Source of the DNA: Chinchilla lanigera
Taxonomy: Eukaryota > Chordata > Mammalia > Rodentia > Chinchillidae
NCBI RefSeq assembly: GCF_000276665.1
Contig: NW_004955427.1
Coordinates: forward strand, 3,575,300 to 3,639,299
Reading direction: 5' to 3'
Length of the DNA stretch: 64,000 bases
Within the stretch, counting starts at the first letter, position 1; each line of letters starts with the position of its first letter. Made by a program: the position numbers and the translations under genes. The notes below the pieces were generated by a model. The model worked only from the letters and a program-made list of their open reading frames with translations, was not told the DNA's origin and searched no databases. Positions 12,644 through 24,387 of this stretch are shown here, one piece after another.

Positions 12644-13689
12644 CGCTTTATAAAGGCTATCTTTTAAAATCATCACCTTATTAAAACATATCCATTTATT
12701 GCAGTGATGCCACTTTTGTTTAAAAATACTTAGAATTTTAACATGTCAAGAGTCTAATGCTATTAAGTTTTAATTATGTAAAGCAGTTGTAAATTGCATA
12801 TATTCATACTTACCCAGGTGACATTTGAGGAAACTGAAGGCTCTTCAGTGATAACTCACCATGTCCCTGTTTCTATACAGCTTCAACCTGTGAAGAATCA
12901 GTGAAGGTAGTCGATGGGAGACCTATGGGACAGGAATCGAGGGCCCTTTTTTGTGGCCCTATATTCTGATTCATATAACATTGGTATAACATTTAGTTCT
13001 TGTGTCAGATATATAAAAAAGTTTGCCTGTTGGAAATGCTACCGTAATCACAGAGGAAAGTTTATATGTAAAATAGGTTATACTTTTTATCTTCTCAAGA
13101 ATTTGGCAAGTGTTTTGTGAAACAGGTGAGTAGATAGTTACCAGTTGAAAATAATTTCCCTAATTATTTTTACTTTGTTCATCTAAAATTCTACAGCTAT
13201 TTCTAAGACATGAGATAGTAAAGATTTAATATTGCTACACTTAAGAGAAGTTCAGGGCCTGAGGGTGGAAAGAAGCCTTACAATACGCTAGGTATCTTGT
13301 TTTAAAGATAGGGAAAAGAACAATTACTTCTTGGAATAATAACATTATTATTTAGTGTAGGAGGGTCTAGAACTTAAAATCTCATATCTAATTACTAGTA
13401 AATATGGGTTAATCCCTGATTAACCCAGCATTGACCTCTGGTAAAAATAATGTTGACCATACAACATGGATTGTTAGATCATCAGATTTATTCAGTAACT
13501 CTTCCATTAAGTTCAGCAAATTGTATATTTAGAAAACTTTGCTATATTTTAATAAAAAGCAGCTCTCAACTTTAGTCTTCCTATCAAAAAAACTACCTAT
13601 ACAGTATTTTTATATCTGCTTATATATGAATATATATGTATAATTATATATAGTAATTATACCTAGTAATGTTTAGAGAAAAAACAGAA

Positions 13690-13965
13690 CAGAGAAATAC
13701 TTCTATATTAAAAGAACACTAATAGCTAGCATGTACTAAGTGCTTTATTATTAGGTCATATTACTGTCTGTAATGAATATTTTACACATCATTTCACTCA
13801 TGCACTAATAGCTATACGAAGTATGCACTAGTGCTATCATCTCAAATTTACAGGTGAAAGAATAGGCTTAGAGATGCTTTGACAAAAGATCCTACAGCTG
13901 TTAGTAGCAGAATGAGATCGAAACCTCAGCAGTACAAATCTAGATCACTTCATCATGAAGTGAGT
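13690..13965 (-). mobile_element. MIR SINE relic (minus strand)
   Basis: Reverse-oriented MIR pattern: 'tagctagcatgtactaagtg', then 'atttacaggtgaaagaatag', then 'cctacagctgttagtagcag'. Confidence 0.75.
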
Positions 13966-15953
13966 GCATACTAAGAACAACCCTACACAAAATAATAGCA
14001 ATAATTATAAGCATGGATTAAAAGAGATGTTTATAAGACAAAGTGTATAACTTTATTCATTCTGAGTCAGACTTCCTCTGGGCCTTGCTACCCAGTGGTT
14101 AATAAGTGTAGCCGGCAGCCGAGGCTGATCCCACCTGTCCTGGTCCCGGTGGGCTGAACAAGTCAGCATTTGGTAGCAGTCATGTCAGACCTGCCCGACT
14201 CACCTACTGGCCTGTGAAGTGCAGAAGCAATCAGGCCTGGCCAGCCTAGTCTGGAGTCTCCACAAGGTTTGTGACCTGGAGTATTAGAGAACGGTTGTCT
14301 GCTCCCCTTAATGGCCAGTTCTCTTGGGGAAGTTCGAACTCCTCACATGGCTTTCTGTAAAGGTCCTCTGTCACGATCTGTTATGGCAGCAGCCACCCAT
14401 TCATAATTATAAATCAGTTGAGAGGGAAGAGGGTGAATTATGTAGCATAAATGATTCGAATTATGCTCCTCATAACTCCTGTGAGGGGTAGGCCCTGGAA
14501 CTCCATTCCTCCCTCAACTCCTACATCAACTTTTCCTTCTACCTAAAGCCCATTTGGGATTCTATGTGAGATTTTGTAGTGCGTAATGTATTCTCTGGTC
14601 AAATACATTCACAGTCATTAGTCTAGCATGGAGGTACATTCATTATGCCATTTGGGAGAAGATGCACACTGAGACCCAAGGGATACATTTATTATTGAGT
14701 GCTTTCAAAGGTTCTTCAAAGAGTCGTATGAAGGATACAATCAATAAAATATTAAAAATGATGCTTTGCAACTGACACATCTTTATTTTATGCCTTTGTC
14801 TTGTGAAGATAGTAAGTAAAGAAAGGATTAATGAGAAGTGATTTGGAATAATGTTTTAAAAATTTCTTTGAAGAACAAGGAAACCTTTCATAACTTGGTA
14901 TCAATGGAAAAACCTTGGCTCCTAGTCTAGAAAAAGAATCATGCATGGAAAACCCCCAGTCAAAGGTCACTTTTAACTGAAACTGAAAGAATATAAAAGT
15001 TTAGCATATAAAACCAGAGAGTCAGAGACAAACATTCTCTAAGCTGAAAAGAAATGTGATAGTTTTCTGTTATCTCTTGGAAAGTTTTATGATGTTGTTT
15101 GTCATTTTCCTTGATCTAAGTTACTCAATCATCTGTGCAGAATGAAAACGAAATATTACTTAAGAGCCTGGGGGAGAACGAATCTAGCTTCACTAGGAGG
15201 GTGTTTTCTTTACCCTTTGGTTCCTTTAAAGGAAATTTCATTATCGAAGGAGTCATTCCATTAACATTATGCATACAGTTCCCTTAGGGGTCTTAGTGGT
15301 GGAGCCTATGTTGCACTGTCAACATGGGCCTGAAATGTTTTCCCTGTCATTTGTCCATAGGAATTACCTTGTCTCCTGGGGTCACAGAAGGCCTGGGGAG
15401 ATGATTTGAATGTGGTCAAAAAGCAACTTGTTATCTTGCCGTTCTATCAAAGTGACAAAAGGAACACTTTCCTCTGTTCTTTAGGGATGAGCTTTGCTTT
15501 TCTGCTGGAGTAATTTCAGTTTCTTGGTGATCCAACTTGTGTCCTTACCTCCCTCCTACAGCCCCTTCTGTACTGTACAGCGGAACTATGTTTCTTGGAC
15601 TCTCCTCCTTCTCAGGGATCCAAGTTCCCAGGCTAGTGGGATGCTCTTATCACATGGGATTGGGCATGTGGAAAAGGCACACAACTTGTGTTTTAAAATT
15701 TTTTTGGTCCCCTGGCGATGGTGACAGTGATTGAATAAGCTTCCCAGATGTGAGTGGCTGTCATTTTACCCATTTTGTAGCTGGGAACAGCTGAAACTTT
15801 GGCAGGCACTGCTTGCAGATGGTTGTGTTTCTCCACGGAAGCACTTTATCTTGTGAGCACAAATATGTAGCAGCTCCTCCTGACTTTCTTTCCTCTGGTT
15901 TTTCCAACAGTTTCGTAAGTGCATAACTGACTACACCGCATCCATTCTTGGTG
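13966..15953. other. Non-coding DNA, no feature recognised
   Basis: Contains a GC-richer patch (14080-14400) without an open splice-flanked frame. ORFs at 14788-14970, 15494-15724 and 15537-15734 look fortuitous. Confidence 0.35.
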
Positions 15954-16560
15954 TGCTAGTCAGAGTTTTCCAGAAAGAACCAGCAGAATTTATCTGCTGG
16001 TGATGTACTTATATAGAGATAAATGAAATAAAATATATTTAGAGATGGAGTGATTGGTAGACTGATATAAAGATATAGATATGTAAGTATGGGAAACAGG
16101 ATTTCTTGAGGAGATTTGTTCGTATGATTATGGAGCCTGAAAAATCCCACAGTAAGCAGGAAAGCATGACTTAGTCCAAGTCAGAAGACCTCAGAAGGGG
16201 CTGGGGGTCTAGCTCAGCGGCACAGCGCCTGCCTGGCAAACACAAGGTCATGAGTTTGATTCCCTGTACTGGAAAAAAAAAAAGAAGACCTCAGAATCAT
16301 GAAAGTAAATCTTATCCTCAGTCTGAGGTTGAGGGCTCAAGAACCCAGGGCTGCTGGGCCAAGTCCTTGAGTCCAGTGCCTGCAGAACCTGGAATTCTGA
16401 TGTCCAAGAGCAGGAGAAGAAGGAGGTCCCAGCTCTTCAAGAGAGAATGAACAAATCTGGCTTTTCTTGCTCTTTTTGCTGTGTTTGGTGCTCAGTGACT
16501 GGATGGTGACCATCCATCTTGGGCGAGGGAGGATCTTCCTCACTCGGCCTAGTGACTCAG
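15954..16560 (-). mobile_element. Old LTR-like repeat (minus strand), interrupted by ID
   Basis: The left end 'tgctagtcagagttttccag' and later 'gactggatggtgaccatcca' match, in reverse, the same family as the plus-strand element at 52741-53354. I recall it as an old mammalian LTR-type repeat but cannot name it confidently. The ID at 16197-16282 splits it. Confidence 0.6.
16197..16282 (+). mobile_element. ID SINE (tRNA-Ala/BC1-derived)
   Basis: Starts 'ggggctgggggtctagctca', has box B-like 'gtttgattccct' and ends in poly(A). It is flanked by the exact 14-bp target duplication 'agaagacctcagaa' at 16183-16196 and 16283-16296. Confidence 0.95.
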
Positions 16561-18640
16561 CTTCTCTCGCCCGTAGCTCCAGCCTCCAGGAGATTCCAGG
16601 GAAGTGGCCTCTGGGTGAATCATCTTCCTTCGCCTTTTGGCTTTGGTTCATGAACAGTCTCCGGAGCTGTTGATAGCTCCTGTTACTGCGAATGAAGAAG
16701 GAGAGACAGCCTGGTCCTACTGCAGGCGGCGAAGGAGAGGGCACCCTTTCCTCCTTCCCAGAGGAAACGGAAGGGTGGGAAAATGGGTGCGGTCAGGCGA
16801 GTGATTTCCGTCTGCTGCCTTGTGACGTCTAGGTGAGCTCCGCTGTGGTAAAGACAGAAAGGGGCGAGGTACAAAGGCAGTGAGCACCTGCTATTGATGG
16901 AAATGTCATTTGGATAAATGTGAACTACCCAGGGAACAAGTTGTTTAAGTTAATGTTTCTTTTGGCTCTGAAAAACTATACATCTGCCGTATGTGGTCGA
17001 ATGGAGGGGGAGGACGACCTTACCAAGAGGCTGGAGACGAGGTTTAGCTTCCACTTTGTCTCAGACAGGGGAGAGGAAGTCACATATCTCTTGTGGCTCT
17101 GCTGGGCCTCTGCCAGAGGGGCCTGAACAGATGATATCTAAGGTTGATTCTGGCCCAAGATCTATAGTTCCATAATATCATAAACTGGGTTGGACATCCA
17201 AGGTCTGTATTTCATTTTCAGCTTCTGACCTTACACTAAACAAGTTCATGTTTATCTACATATCATGTATATTATATACATAACATATATAGTGCTTAGA
17301 AGAAATGTGAAACATAAATGTTTGCTAAACTAGTCTTTATTCTGATTCAGGCAAGTCAACTAATAAACTCAACTTCATTCCAGCTTCCCCGAGTGGAATG
17401 CTGTTACTCCGGATGTGAGCTGACTTTTGAACTAGGCCAAACCCTCAGCTTCCTGCAACATTGTTAGCCTCTGATGACTCTCTGTGCAGTGGACCCCTTC
17501 CCCCAACTGCCAAAGATGGAGACACACCCAGTTCCTTTCTTCCAAGACAGCTGATAGTTTGACAGCATCAATCATAATTCCCGACTAACAAGTGATATAG
17601 TTTCCACCCTTTGCAGTTTGACTGTAAATACAGGCATCATTTTGCTAAGCCTGCAACCATATTTTCAAGCTTGCTTGAATCTATGTTTTCCTGGATTGCA
17701 ATACTCATTAGCCCCCAGGACGTCTGAATTCCTTTGTTCTTGGGCAGGTTGATTCATTTCTTGGCTGACAACCCTGAGCTTATGCATTGGAAAGGGGTAC
17801 ATCGGCATTGGCTGTGGGTCAGGTCCAGCAGCTTTGCGCCCCAGCAGAGCATTACGGGAAACACTTGTTTTATTGTCTTGGCCTTGGCTGTTAGACTCTG
17901 TAACTACTGAGAGGGAGAAGCTAGAGATTTTCTGTTTACTTAGCCCTTCTGCCCCCACTGAGTCAATCAACACCTTCATTTCTCTTTCTTCAGTCAACGC
18001 TGAGATCTTTCATCACCTTAACTCTCAGGGAACAGCAATGAGAACCAGAAAGAAAGCCGAGATTCTGAACAATCCGAATAGATTTTGCAAGGTTCTTCCC
18101 ATGCAATCCTATGTTGTATATGAACAAGAGTTCCTGGGCTGCTTTTAGAGACATTTTACTTACACATGAAATAAAGGAACATTATCGCTTTTACCAACCT
18201 ATAGTCAATTAAAAGTAGCAGACTTCGTTTGCTAGATTTGGTTCTCCGATATTGCTAGGACCAATCACATAAAAAACAAGAGGTATGAATTACTACAGAT
18301 CAAGGAATATATAAACTGATCAAAGTTGACAAATTAACTTTAAAAATGATGATACGAGTCTATTTACTTTGGGTTCACATAGATTTCTTCCACCGAGGGT
18401 CCTGAGGAACAGCACCGAGTTACTGTGAGTGCTAGTCACCATGGGAATTCTGATTCATAAAAAAGTTTGAAATTTCTTCAGGGTGTTTGTAGATGATGTT
18501 AGACAAGTATTTTATCCATATTCAAAAATTTTCATCGAAAGAGCCATATATATTAAGAAACAAAATATTGATAACTTTTAAATTTCATAAAAAGAGAGCA
18601 CATGTCTAACACTTTATTTCTTAAGGTTTCCAACAAGTTA
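16561..18640. other. Non-coding DNA, several chance ORFs
   Basis: The 100-135-codon frames at 16337-16744, 17665-17997 and 17834-18148 overlap opposite-strand frames and have no exon borders. The first part may be a degraded continuation of the LTR-like repeat. Confidence 0.35.
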
Positions 18641-18649
18641 CCCACTGCT

Positions 18650-18735
18650 GGCTTTCGGTAATACCATCTCACTGGGGTTACGATTTGACCACATGAACTG
18701 TGGGAGATGCAAACATTTAGGCATGACCTCAGGTA
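18650..18735 (-). mobile_element. MLT1-like LTR relic (fragment)
   Basis: The segment 'accatctcactggggttacg' followed by 'tgaactgtgggagatgcaaa' resembles the end of an MLT1-type LTR read in reverse. Short and degraded. Confidence 0.35.
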
Positions 18736-19435
18736 TAAGGCAGTAAGATGACTTTCAGGCCCTCTCAGCTGGAGGGACTTGGCTGCTAAAGGATCTGCTC
18801 TCCTCAGGCTGGTCTCAGGCACTGGGTACTGCTGAACGCCAAGGTGAATGGTGTCGGTGACTTCTGCTGACAGAAGTTGAGGAGAGCAGCGCCTTATTTT
18901 TCAGAATGCTCAAACTTCTGATAGTTGCAGATTTGGATATTCCAAGGTTCACATTGCACTGCAGATTTTTTCTTTTATTTCTTTATTAATTACAGACTCA
19001 TGATGTTGTGATTCTTTACAATGGTGAGGTTCAAGGAGACTTGAGTGCAGTGGAAAGATGAAAATCATCCAAATCAAGAAAATAGAAGGCAAATGGCATG
19101 AGAAAATAATATAATTGCATGAGAAAATTAGTTTTTTTTTAACTCCAGCATGACAAGGATATCCAAATAAATCAAATATATGATGTTTGTAATTATTGTG
19201 AAAGGACTTCAAAAGAAAGACAGATGGAGGTACAGAATATCATACAACCTATGTTAAAAGGTGTTTAAAATTTTTTTCAGAGAGAATTTAAAGAAGGTGG
19301 TTGTGTTGGTCTGAGGTTTTACTAGGAGAACAATATAATACAGGACACATATTTTATAAGATTATTTATAATAGTCACCCAATGAATCATATGCAAAGAG
19401 AGCGCAGGAAATCTATTCACATACTAAAGACCAAA

Positions 19436-19562
19436 GAATCCAGCTGAGGGCCTGGATCCCACGCCAATGTCCTGCATGAGTCCAGCTGAAGACCTAGAGC
19501 CCATAACAATGCCTCCCACAAGTCCAACTGGAGGTCAGGAGCCCATAATAATGTCTCATGCA
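19436..19562. repeat. Three tandem ~42-bp units inside the solo LTR
   Basis: Three degenerate copies of a unit starting '(g/a)tcca(g/a)ctg', each with a central 'agcccataa'-like or 'atcccacgcc' core. Confidence 0.7.
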
Positions 19563-19664
19563 AGCATGTTTCATGGATCTGCACTGGGAAGGCCCAAAGG
19601 TCAGTAGTGGAAGCTAGAAAGTCTGTGCCAGAGGGATGAAGGATCTGTGCCAGCAGGCTGAGGG

Positions 19665-19970
19665 ATCTGCACTGGAGCCAGGAAGCAATACTCAAAAGTA
19701 AGGACCAGAGCTCCCCTGAAAAGTACCACAGCCATCCTCAGCAGCAGTGAGGTCCTGAGCTCCAGATGATGAGGAAAGCCAATGCGACGTTTCTCCAGGA
19801 GACTGAGCAGTGCACCATCTTCCCCTCCAGAGCCAGGAAGCGATGCTCAAAGTGAGGAGCAGAGCTCCCCTAAAATGAACCGTATGCATTCTTAGTGACA
19901 ATGAGGTCCTGAGCTCCTTGAATGATGATAACAACTGAGTTCATCAGGAAAGCCAGCACGACAAGGCCCT
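19665..19970. repeat. Tandem ~160-bp duplication inside the solo LTR
   Basis: 'gagccaggaagc(a/g)atactcaa'-like sequence, 'agagctcccct' and 'aatgaggtcctgagctcc' recur in the same order at about 19672-19785 and 19830-19965. Confidence 0.75.
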
Positions 19971-20439
19971 CTAAGAGAACCAATAGCTCCTTACAACTTT
20001 TAACAGCACCCAACAGCATCTCTCAGTTCCCAACAGCCCCCCTACTTCTCCAGGTCTGCCTCTTATACTGCTGGCAACAACTCTTAGCTGGGCCTCCCAC
20101 ACCCAGTGCCACACTGGTTCAATTCAGCTGATATTATAATTGACACCAGGTGTCAACCCACCACAGTGGTGAATTTTACATGTTTTAGGTATAACTTGAA
20201 TGTAAAGAAGTTGCATACTTACTGGGTCTCAACAAAATCACCAGTAGGTTCCAGGACATATTTCTAAATCTTGAGGTTCAAAGCAACATTAGACCTTTGC
20301 TACAAAACCTGTTCCTAATACTTTTTTCTTCATTTAAAATTTCACGATGGAGACATTTATATTTGGAAGGATGAAAGAACAATTCATAACAGTGTAAAAT
20401 TACTTCTACTTCTTGGTGTAAAATCTCATTTTTTAAAGG

Positions 20440-20580
20440 TTCTATTTTTTGGTGCGTGTTTACTGTACATAATGATTTCATTCACCTTGGGCAGATAGTA
20501 CATGTTCACAACGTGTCAAAATTCTTTTTGTTCATCCCTTTTCCTTCCCTCCCTCCTCCTTCCCTCCCTTCCCTTTAGCA
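20440..20580 (-). mobile_element. LINE-1 3' UTR fragment (minus strand)
   Basis: 'gtttactgtacataatgatt' followed by 'tagtacatgttcacaacgtg' and a C/T-rich tract parallels the L1 3' end at 33130-33230. Confidence 0.55.
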
Positions 20581-21125
20581 GATGTGTTTCAGGGGCTCAG
20601 CAGCTACACATGGTTAGTGCCCTCCAGCCTGGACAGAGACAACCTAGGCACAGAGATGGCAAACCTGTGGCATGCATATCAAAGCAGGAGTTTACTGAAA
20701 GCTCCAAAGGCTTTGCCACCACTGCTCGGGGACATTTTGTTCTAGCCTTCCTGTTCCTGATGAAAAATATGATAAAAGGTAAAATATTACAACTTCCCCT
20801 GCACAGTGCCTCCCGCCCATCATCATCTTCATTTCCTTGGGGTCCTTCTCCTAGGAGAGCGGCTGCTTGCTCTGTCACTAACCCAACTTTCTCTTTTCTG
20901 CATTCATCCTTTTTTCAGAAAACCTTCACCTGCCAACTCTTCAATCTTACCTGGTTCAGGATCTCAGCACACGGTCCTCAGCAAGCCCTTACGGGACCTT
21001 GCGCTCTGCTTTTCCTGTCCTGGCGTTGGTAGTCACATTACCAGTTGATATTCAAGTGTAGATTTAATATTAGTTCTTATCATTTCTTGGATGGATATTT
21101 ATCTCCTCAAACAGAACCAACTGAT
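20581..21125. other. Non-repeat DNA with a 176-codon ORF
   Basis: The plus-strand frame at 20502-21032 is long but begins in the L1 fragment, and its composition (Leu, Ser, Pro, Phe) reflects pyrimidine-rich DNA. I do not regard it as a gene. Confidence 0.3.
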
Positions 21126-21129
21126 TCTT

Positions 21130-21480
21130 TTCCTAAATTTAAAAAAACTGAAAAAAACCAATGAAGACAAAATCAAAACAGCACGAAAACAACAAAAATG
21201 ACGCATGACCTCAAATAGAATGATAGGAATTAACAGTGGTTGTTACATTACCTACTGTTATCTTCAACTAGGTTGCTCAGTCCACCAGATGCAAGAATGT
21301 AAGATTGATCAAACAATCAAGGACAATTACAAGTAAAAGAAAAAAAAAAACATTGGAAATGACACAAAGCTTCCCCATACAAGATGGTAGGAGTTCAACA
21401 ATGGTTCTCATACTGCATATTGTTGTTTTCAGATCAGTCATTCTGATTATCAGATTCAAGCATGCCAACTGATTCTTTTG
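21130..21480 (-). mobile_element. LINE-1 3' UTR only (minus strand)
   Basis: Matches the 3' UTR of the L1 copies at 22500 and 38400: 'gaatgataggaattaacagt', 'gcaagaatgtaagattgatc' and the second unit 'agatggtaggagttcaacaa'. No ORF2 sequence is attached, so it is severely 5'-truncated. Confidence 0.8.
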
Positions 21481-21586
21481 TATCTTTTCTTCACAAGGGG
21501 TTTAAATAGGTGTTCCTGGATTGGCTAACAGTCATAAATAAATGAAAATAGTGAACGATCTATCTTATTGTTTTGTCATTTCACAG

Positions 21587-21707
21587 GTTCGGCCTTTTGC
21601 TTATCTGCCAAATGATGAATTATTTGTTAGGAGTGAGAGACTTCTAGGTAACGGCAATGCAGCATTTATAACGTATCACGGCCACCTTCCAACATTAGCA
21701 GTTTTCT
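21587..21707 (+). CDS. Putative internal coding exon, unrecognised protein (exon A)
   Basis: This 121-bp segment is preceded by a pyrimidine-rich tract ending 'gtcatttcacag' and followed by the donor 'gtaagt', a near-perfect consensus. The frame starting at its first base is open and encodes 40 codons plus one base, so the exon runs from phase 0 to phase 1. The peptide begins VRPFAYLPNDELF and ends ITYHGHLPTLAVF. Amino-acid use is balanced, unlike the Leu/Phe/Ser-rich translations of the surrounding repeats. No known repeat overlaps it: an L1 3' UTR fragment ends about 100 bp upstream and a MIR relic starts about 120 bp downstream. The single leftover T joins the first two bases of exon B at 26704 to give a Cys codon and stays in frame. 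I do not recognise the family and see no signal peptide, membrane segment or catalytic motif. The splice-site quality, phase match and absence of repeats argue for a real exon. Expression and conservation are not visible here. Confidence 0.62.
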
Positions 21708-21829
21708 GTAAGTTTGAAATTTATTTCACTATTTAAATACATACATTTATTTATTTCCTTGGCTCTAGCATTATAGAATGGGGAGGGGCTACTAGAGATC
21801 AACTGGTGCTCACACTTTGAATTTTTATA

Positions 21830-21940
21830 AATGTGGAAACAAATTCAGAGAGGCTGTGATAAAGACTTCAGAACTCACTACTGGAGCTGAGACTGGAAAC
21901 AGGTCTTTCTTTTTCAGTAACTACTTATGCTTCCTCAGGA
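21830..21940 (-). mobile_element. MIR relic (minus strand)
   Basis: 'aaattcagagaggctgtgat' then 'ctcactactggagctgagac' fits a reversed MIR core. Confidence 0.6.
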
Positions 21941-23194
21941 TTGTTATTCCTGGAAACACTATGTGAGTTTATAAACTGCTGAACCATACATTTGCGTCAC
22001 AAACATAGATTTTACGTCAAACGACATCAGTAACCCTGTTACAGATCAGAGCCAATTTTCCACTTGAAATAATTCTTTTGTTTTAAGCATTCTTCCTTCT
22101 CTTTATTGTGGCAGGCTTTCAAAAGTGCTGAAATTTTCATGCACTAATATTAATTTCTGTGTAAGACACATTTAGAAAGAAGACAACATGTTCTCGAAAG
22201 TTAATTATAACTTTCATTTTCCCGTAGCCATCTGCCTTCAGGATTCTGTCAGGGAGAGTTTAGGTGTCCCTGCTAGCAACATGAGAGTCTGCAAGGAAAT
22301 TTGATGCACACCGTTTCCAAAGATATATTTCAGTTTATGGTAGGGTTAGATCAGATGATGAAAGTGCAGTTTCACAAAATTGTCTTCATTTTAACATATG
22401 AAAGGAGTAAACAAAATTTGCAAGATGGACAGAGGTAATTTATATACAATATTTTTCAAATACTTTTGGAGTCTAAATGTTCAGTAATAACATTTGTTTT
22501 TGAAATTTTTTTATTTTAAAGAGACTAGTAAAAAACAATAACAAAATAAAAACAACATAGACAAAAACAAAGCAAAAACAATAAAAATGATACATGATTT
22601 CAAAACAGAATGATAGGAATTAACAGCAGCTGTTATATTGCATATTGTTATCTTCATCAAAGTTGCTCAGAATACCAGATGTAAGAATGCAAGATTGATC
22701 AAACCATTAAAGAGAACAAAAATAATATAAAAAGGACATTGGAAATGATACCAAGCTTCACTAGATAAGATGGTAGAAATTCATCAATGTTTGTTATATT
22801 CCATATTGTTGTCTTCAGATTAGTTGTTCAGATTCCCACATATAAGCATGTAAAATTGGTAAAAAAATTTAAGCATTAACTGTTCCTTTCAATAAATCAT
22901 TAGATACCAGTACTACAATCATCCCACTGATATTCTTTGATATACAAACACACATATATATATTTTCCCCCTTCTTTCTTTCTTTTTCTCGTTTCTCTCA
23001 CCCCAGTTGTTCATTTCTTTGAGCAATTTCTTTCTCTTTCATAATATCTGTTGTACATTTTGGTTTTTATTTACTCTCTCAGGTTCTTACACTAGGGAGA
23101 CAGTATGATGTTTACCCATGTGGGTCCGATTTATTTCACTTATGAGTATGGTCTCTAGTTGCATCTATTTACCTATAAAAGCCTTGAATTTAAC

Positions 23195-23308
23195 TTTTTT
23201 TTTTTGAGACAGGGTCTCACTCTGTAGTTCAGGCTGACCTTGAGCTCACTTTGTAGCTTAGGTTAGTCTCAAATTCACAATGATCCTCCTGAATCAACCT
23301 CCCAACAG
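23195..23308 (-). mobile_element. B1 SINE (minus strand) inside the L1
   Basis: 'ttttttgagacagggtctca' through 'cctcccaacag' is a reversed B1. The empty form of the site is visible in the L1 copy at about 39110-39130. Confidence 0.85.
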
Positions 23309-23822
23309 TTTATCTTTTTTTATAGATGAGTAATACTCCATTGTATAAAAATAACACATCTTTTTATTCATTCTTCAGTGAATGGGCTTTTGGGTTGTTT
23401 CCAAGATTTAGCTATGACAAATTGTGTTGCTATAAACACGGATGTACATATATTGCTCTGGTATGTTGTTTTAAATTCTTCTGGGAAAATACCCAGAAGG
23501 GGAATAGCTGGGTTAAGTGGAACCTCTAATCCTAGTTTTGTGAGGAATCTCCAGACTGATTTCCACAGTGGTTTCACCAATCTACATTCCCACCAGCAAT
23601 GGGGAAGAGTTCCTTTGTTCCCACAGTTTCTAGAGCATTTATTATTGGCTGATGTCTTGATGATGGCCATTTGTTCTGGGGTGAGATGGAATCTCAGTGT
23701 TGTTTTAATTCGCATTTCTTGAATGACTAATTATGTGGAACATTTTTTCATATATTCATTTGCCATTAGTATCTCTTCATCTGAGAAGTGTGTATGCATC
23801 TCAGATGCCCATTTTTGGATTG

Positions 23823-24387
23823 NNNNNNNNNNNNNNNNNNNNNNNNNNNNNNNNNNNNNNNNNNNNNNNNNNNNNNNNNNNNNNNNNNNNNNNNNNNNNN
23901 NNNNNNNNNNNNNNNNNNNNNNNNNNNNNNNNNNNNNNNNNNNNNNNNNNNNNNNNNNNNNNNNNNNNNNNNNNNNNNNNNNNNNNNNNNNNNNNNNNNN
24001 NNNNNNNNNNNNNNNNNNNNNNNNNNNNNNNNNNNNNNNNNNNNNNNNNNNNNNNNNNNNNNNNNNNNNNNNNNNNNNNNNNNNNNNNNNNNNNNNNNNN
24101 NNNNNNNNNNNNNNNNNNNNNNNNNNNNNNNNNNNNNNNNNNNNNNNNNNNNNNNNNNNNNNNNNNNNNNNNNNNNNNNNNNNNNNNNNNNNNNNNNNNN
24201 NNNNNNNNNNNNNNNNNNNNNNNNNNNNNNNNNNNNNNNNNNNNNNNNNNNNNNNNNNNNNNNNNNNNNNNNNNNNNNNNNNNNNNNNNNNNNNNNNNNN
24301 NNNNNNNNNNNNNNNNNNNNNNNNNNNNNNNNNNNNNNNNNNNNNNNNNNNNNNNNNNNNNNNNNNNNNNNNNNNNNNNNNNNNNNN
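23823..24387. other. Assembly gap (565 N)
   Basis: A run of N within L1 ORF2. Long frames spanning it are artefacts. Confidence 1.

Larger units (their letters stand above)
19302..20165 (-). mobile_element. Solo LTR, 864 bp, with 5-bp target duplication
   Basis: The element begins 'tgtgttgg' and ends 'ccaccaca', giving TG...CA termini and a short imperfect inverted repeat. It is flanked by 'gtggt' at 19297-19301 and 20166-20170. No internal retroviral sequence adjoins it. The right end is written as the 5' end, so orientation is probably minus; strand is an inference. The interior has tandem sub-repeats. The ORFs at 19417-19695 and 19692-19934 are by-products of these. Confidence 0.75.

Noticed and set aside
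16337..16744. 135-codon minus-strand ORF
   Set aside because: Overlaps an old LTR-like repeat and opposite-strand frames. No conserved motif.
19436..19562. CRISPR-like array
   Set aside because: Three degenerate 42-bp units with no spacers, inside a vertebrate LTR.
20502..21032. 176-codon plus-strand ORF
   Set aside because: Starts inside an L1 fragment, is pyrimidine-driven in composition and has no exon borders.
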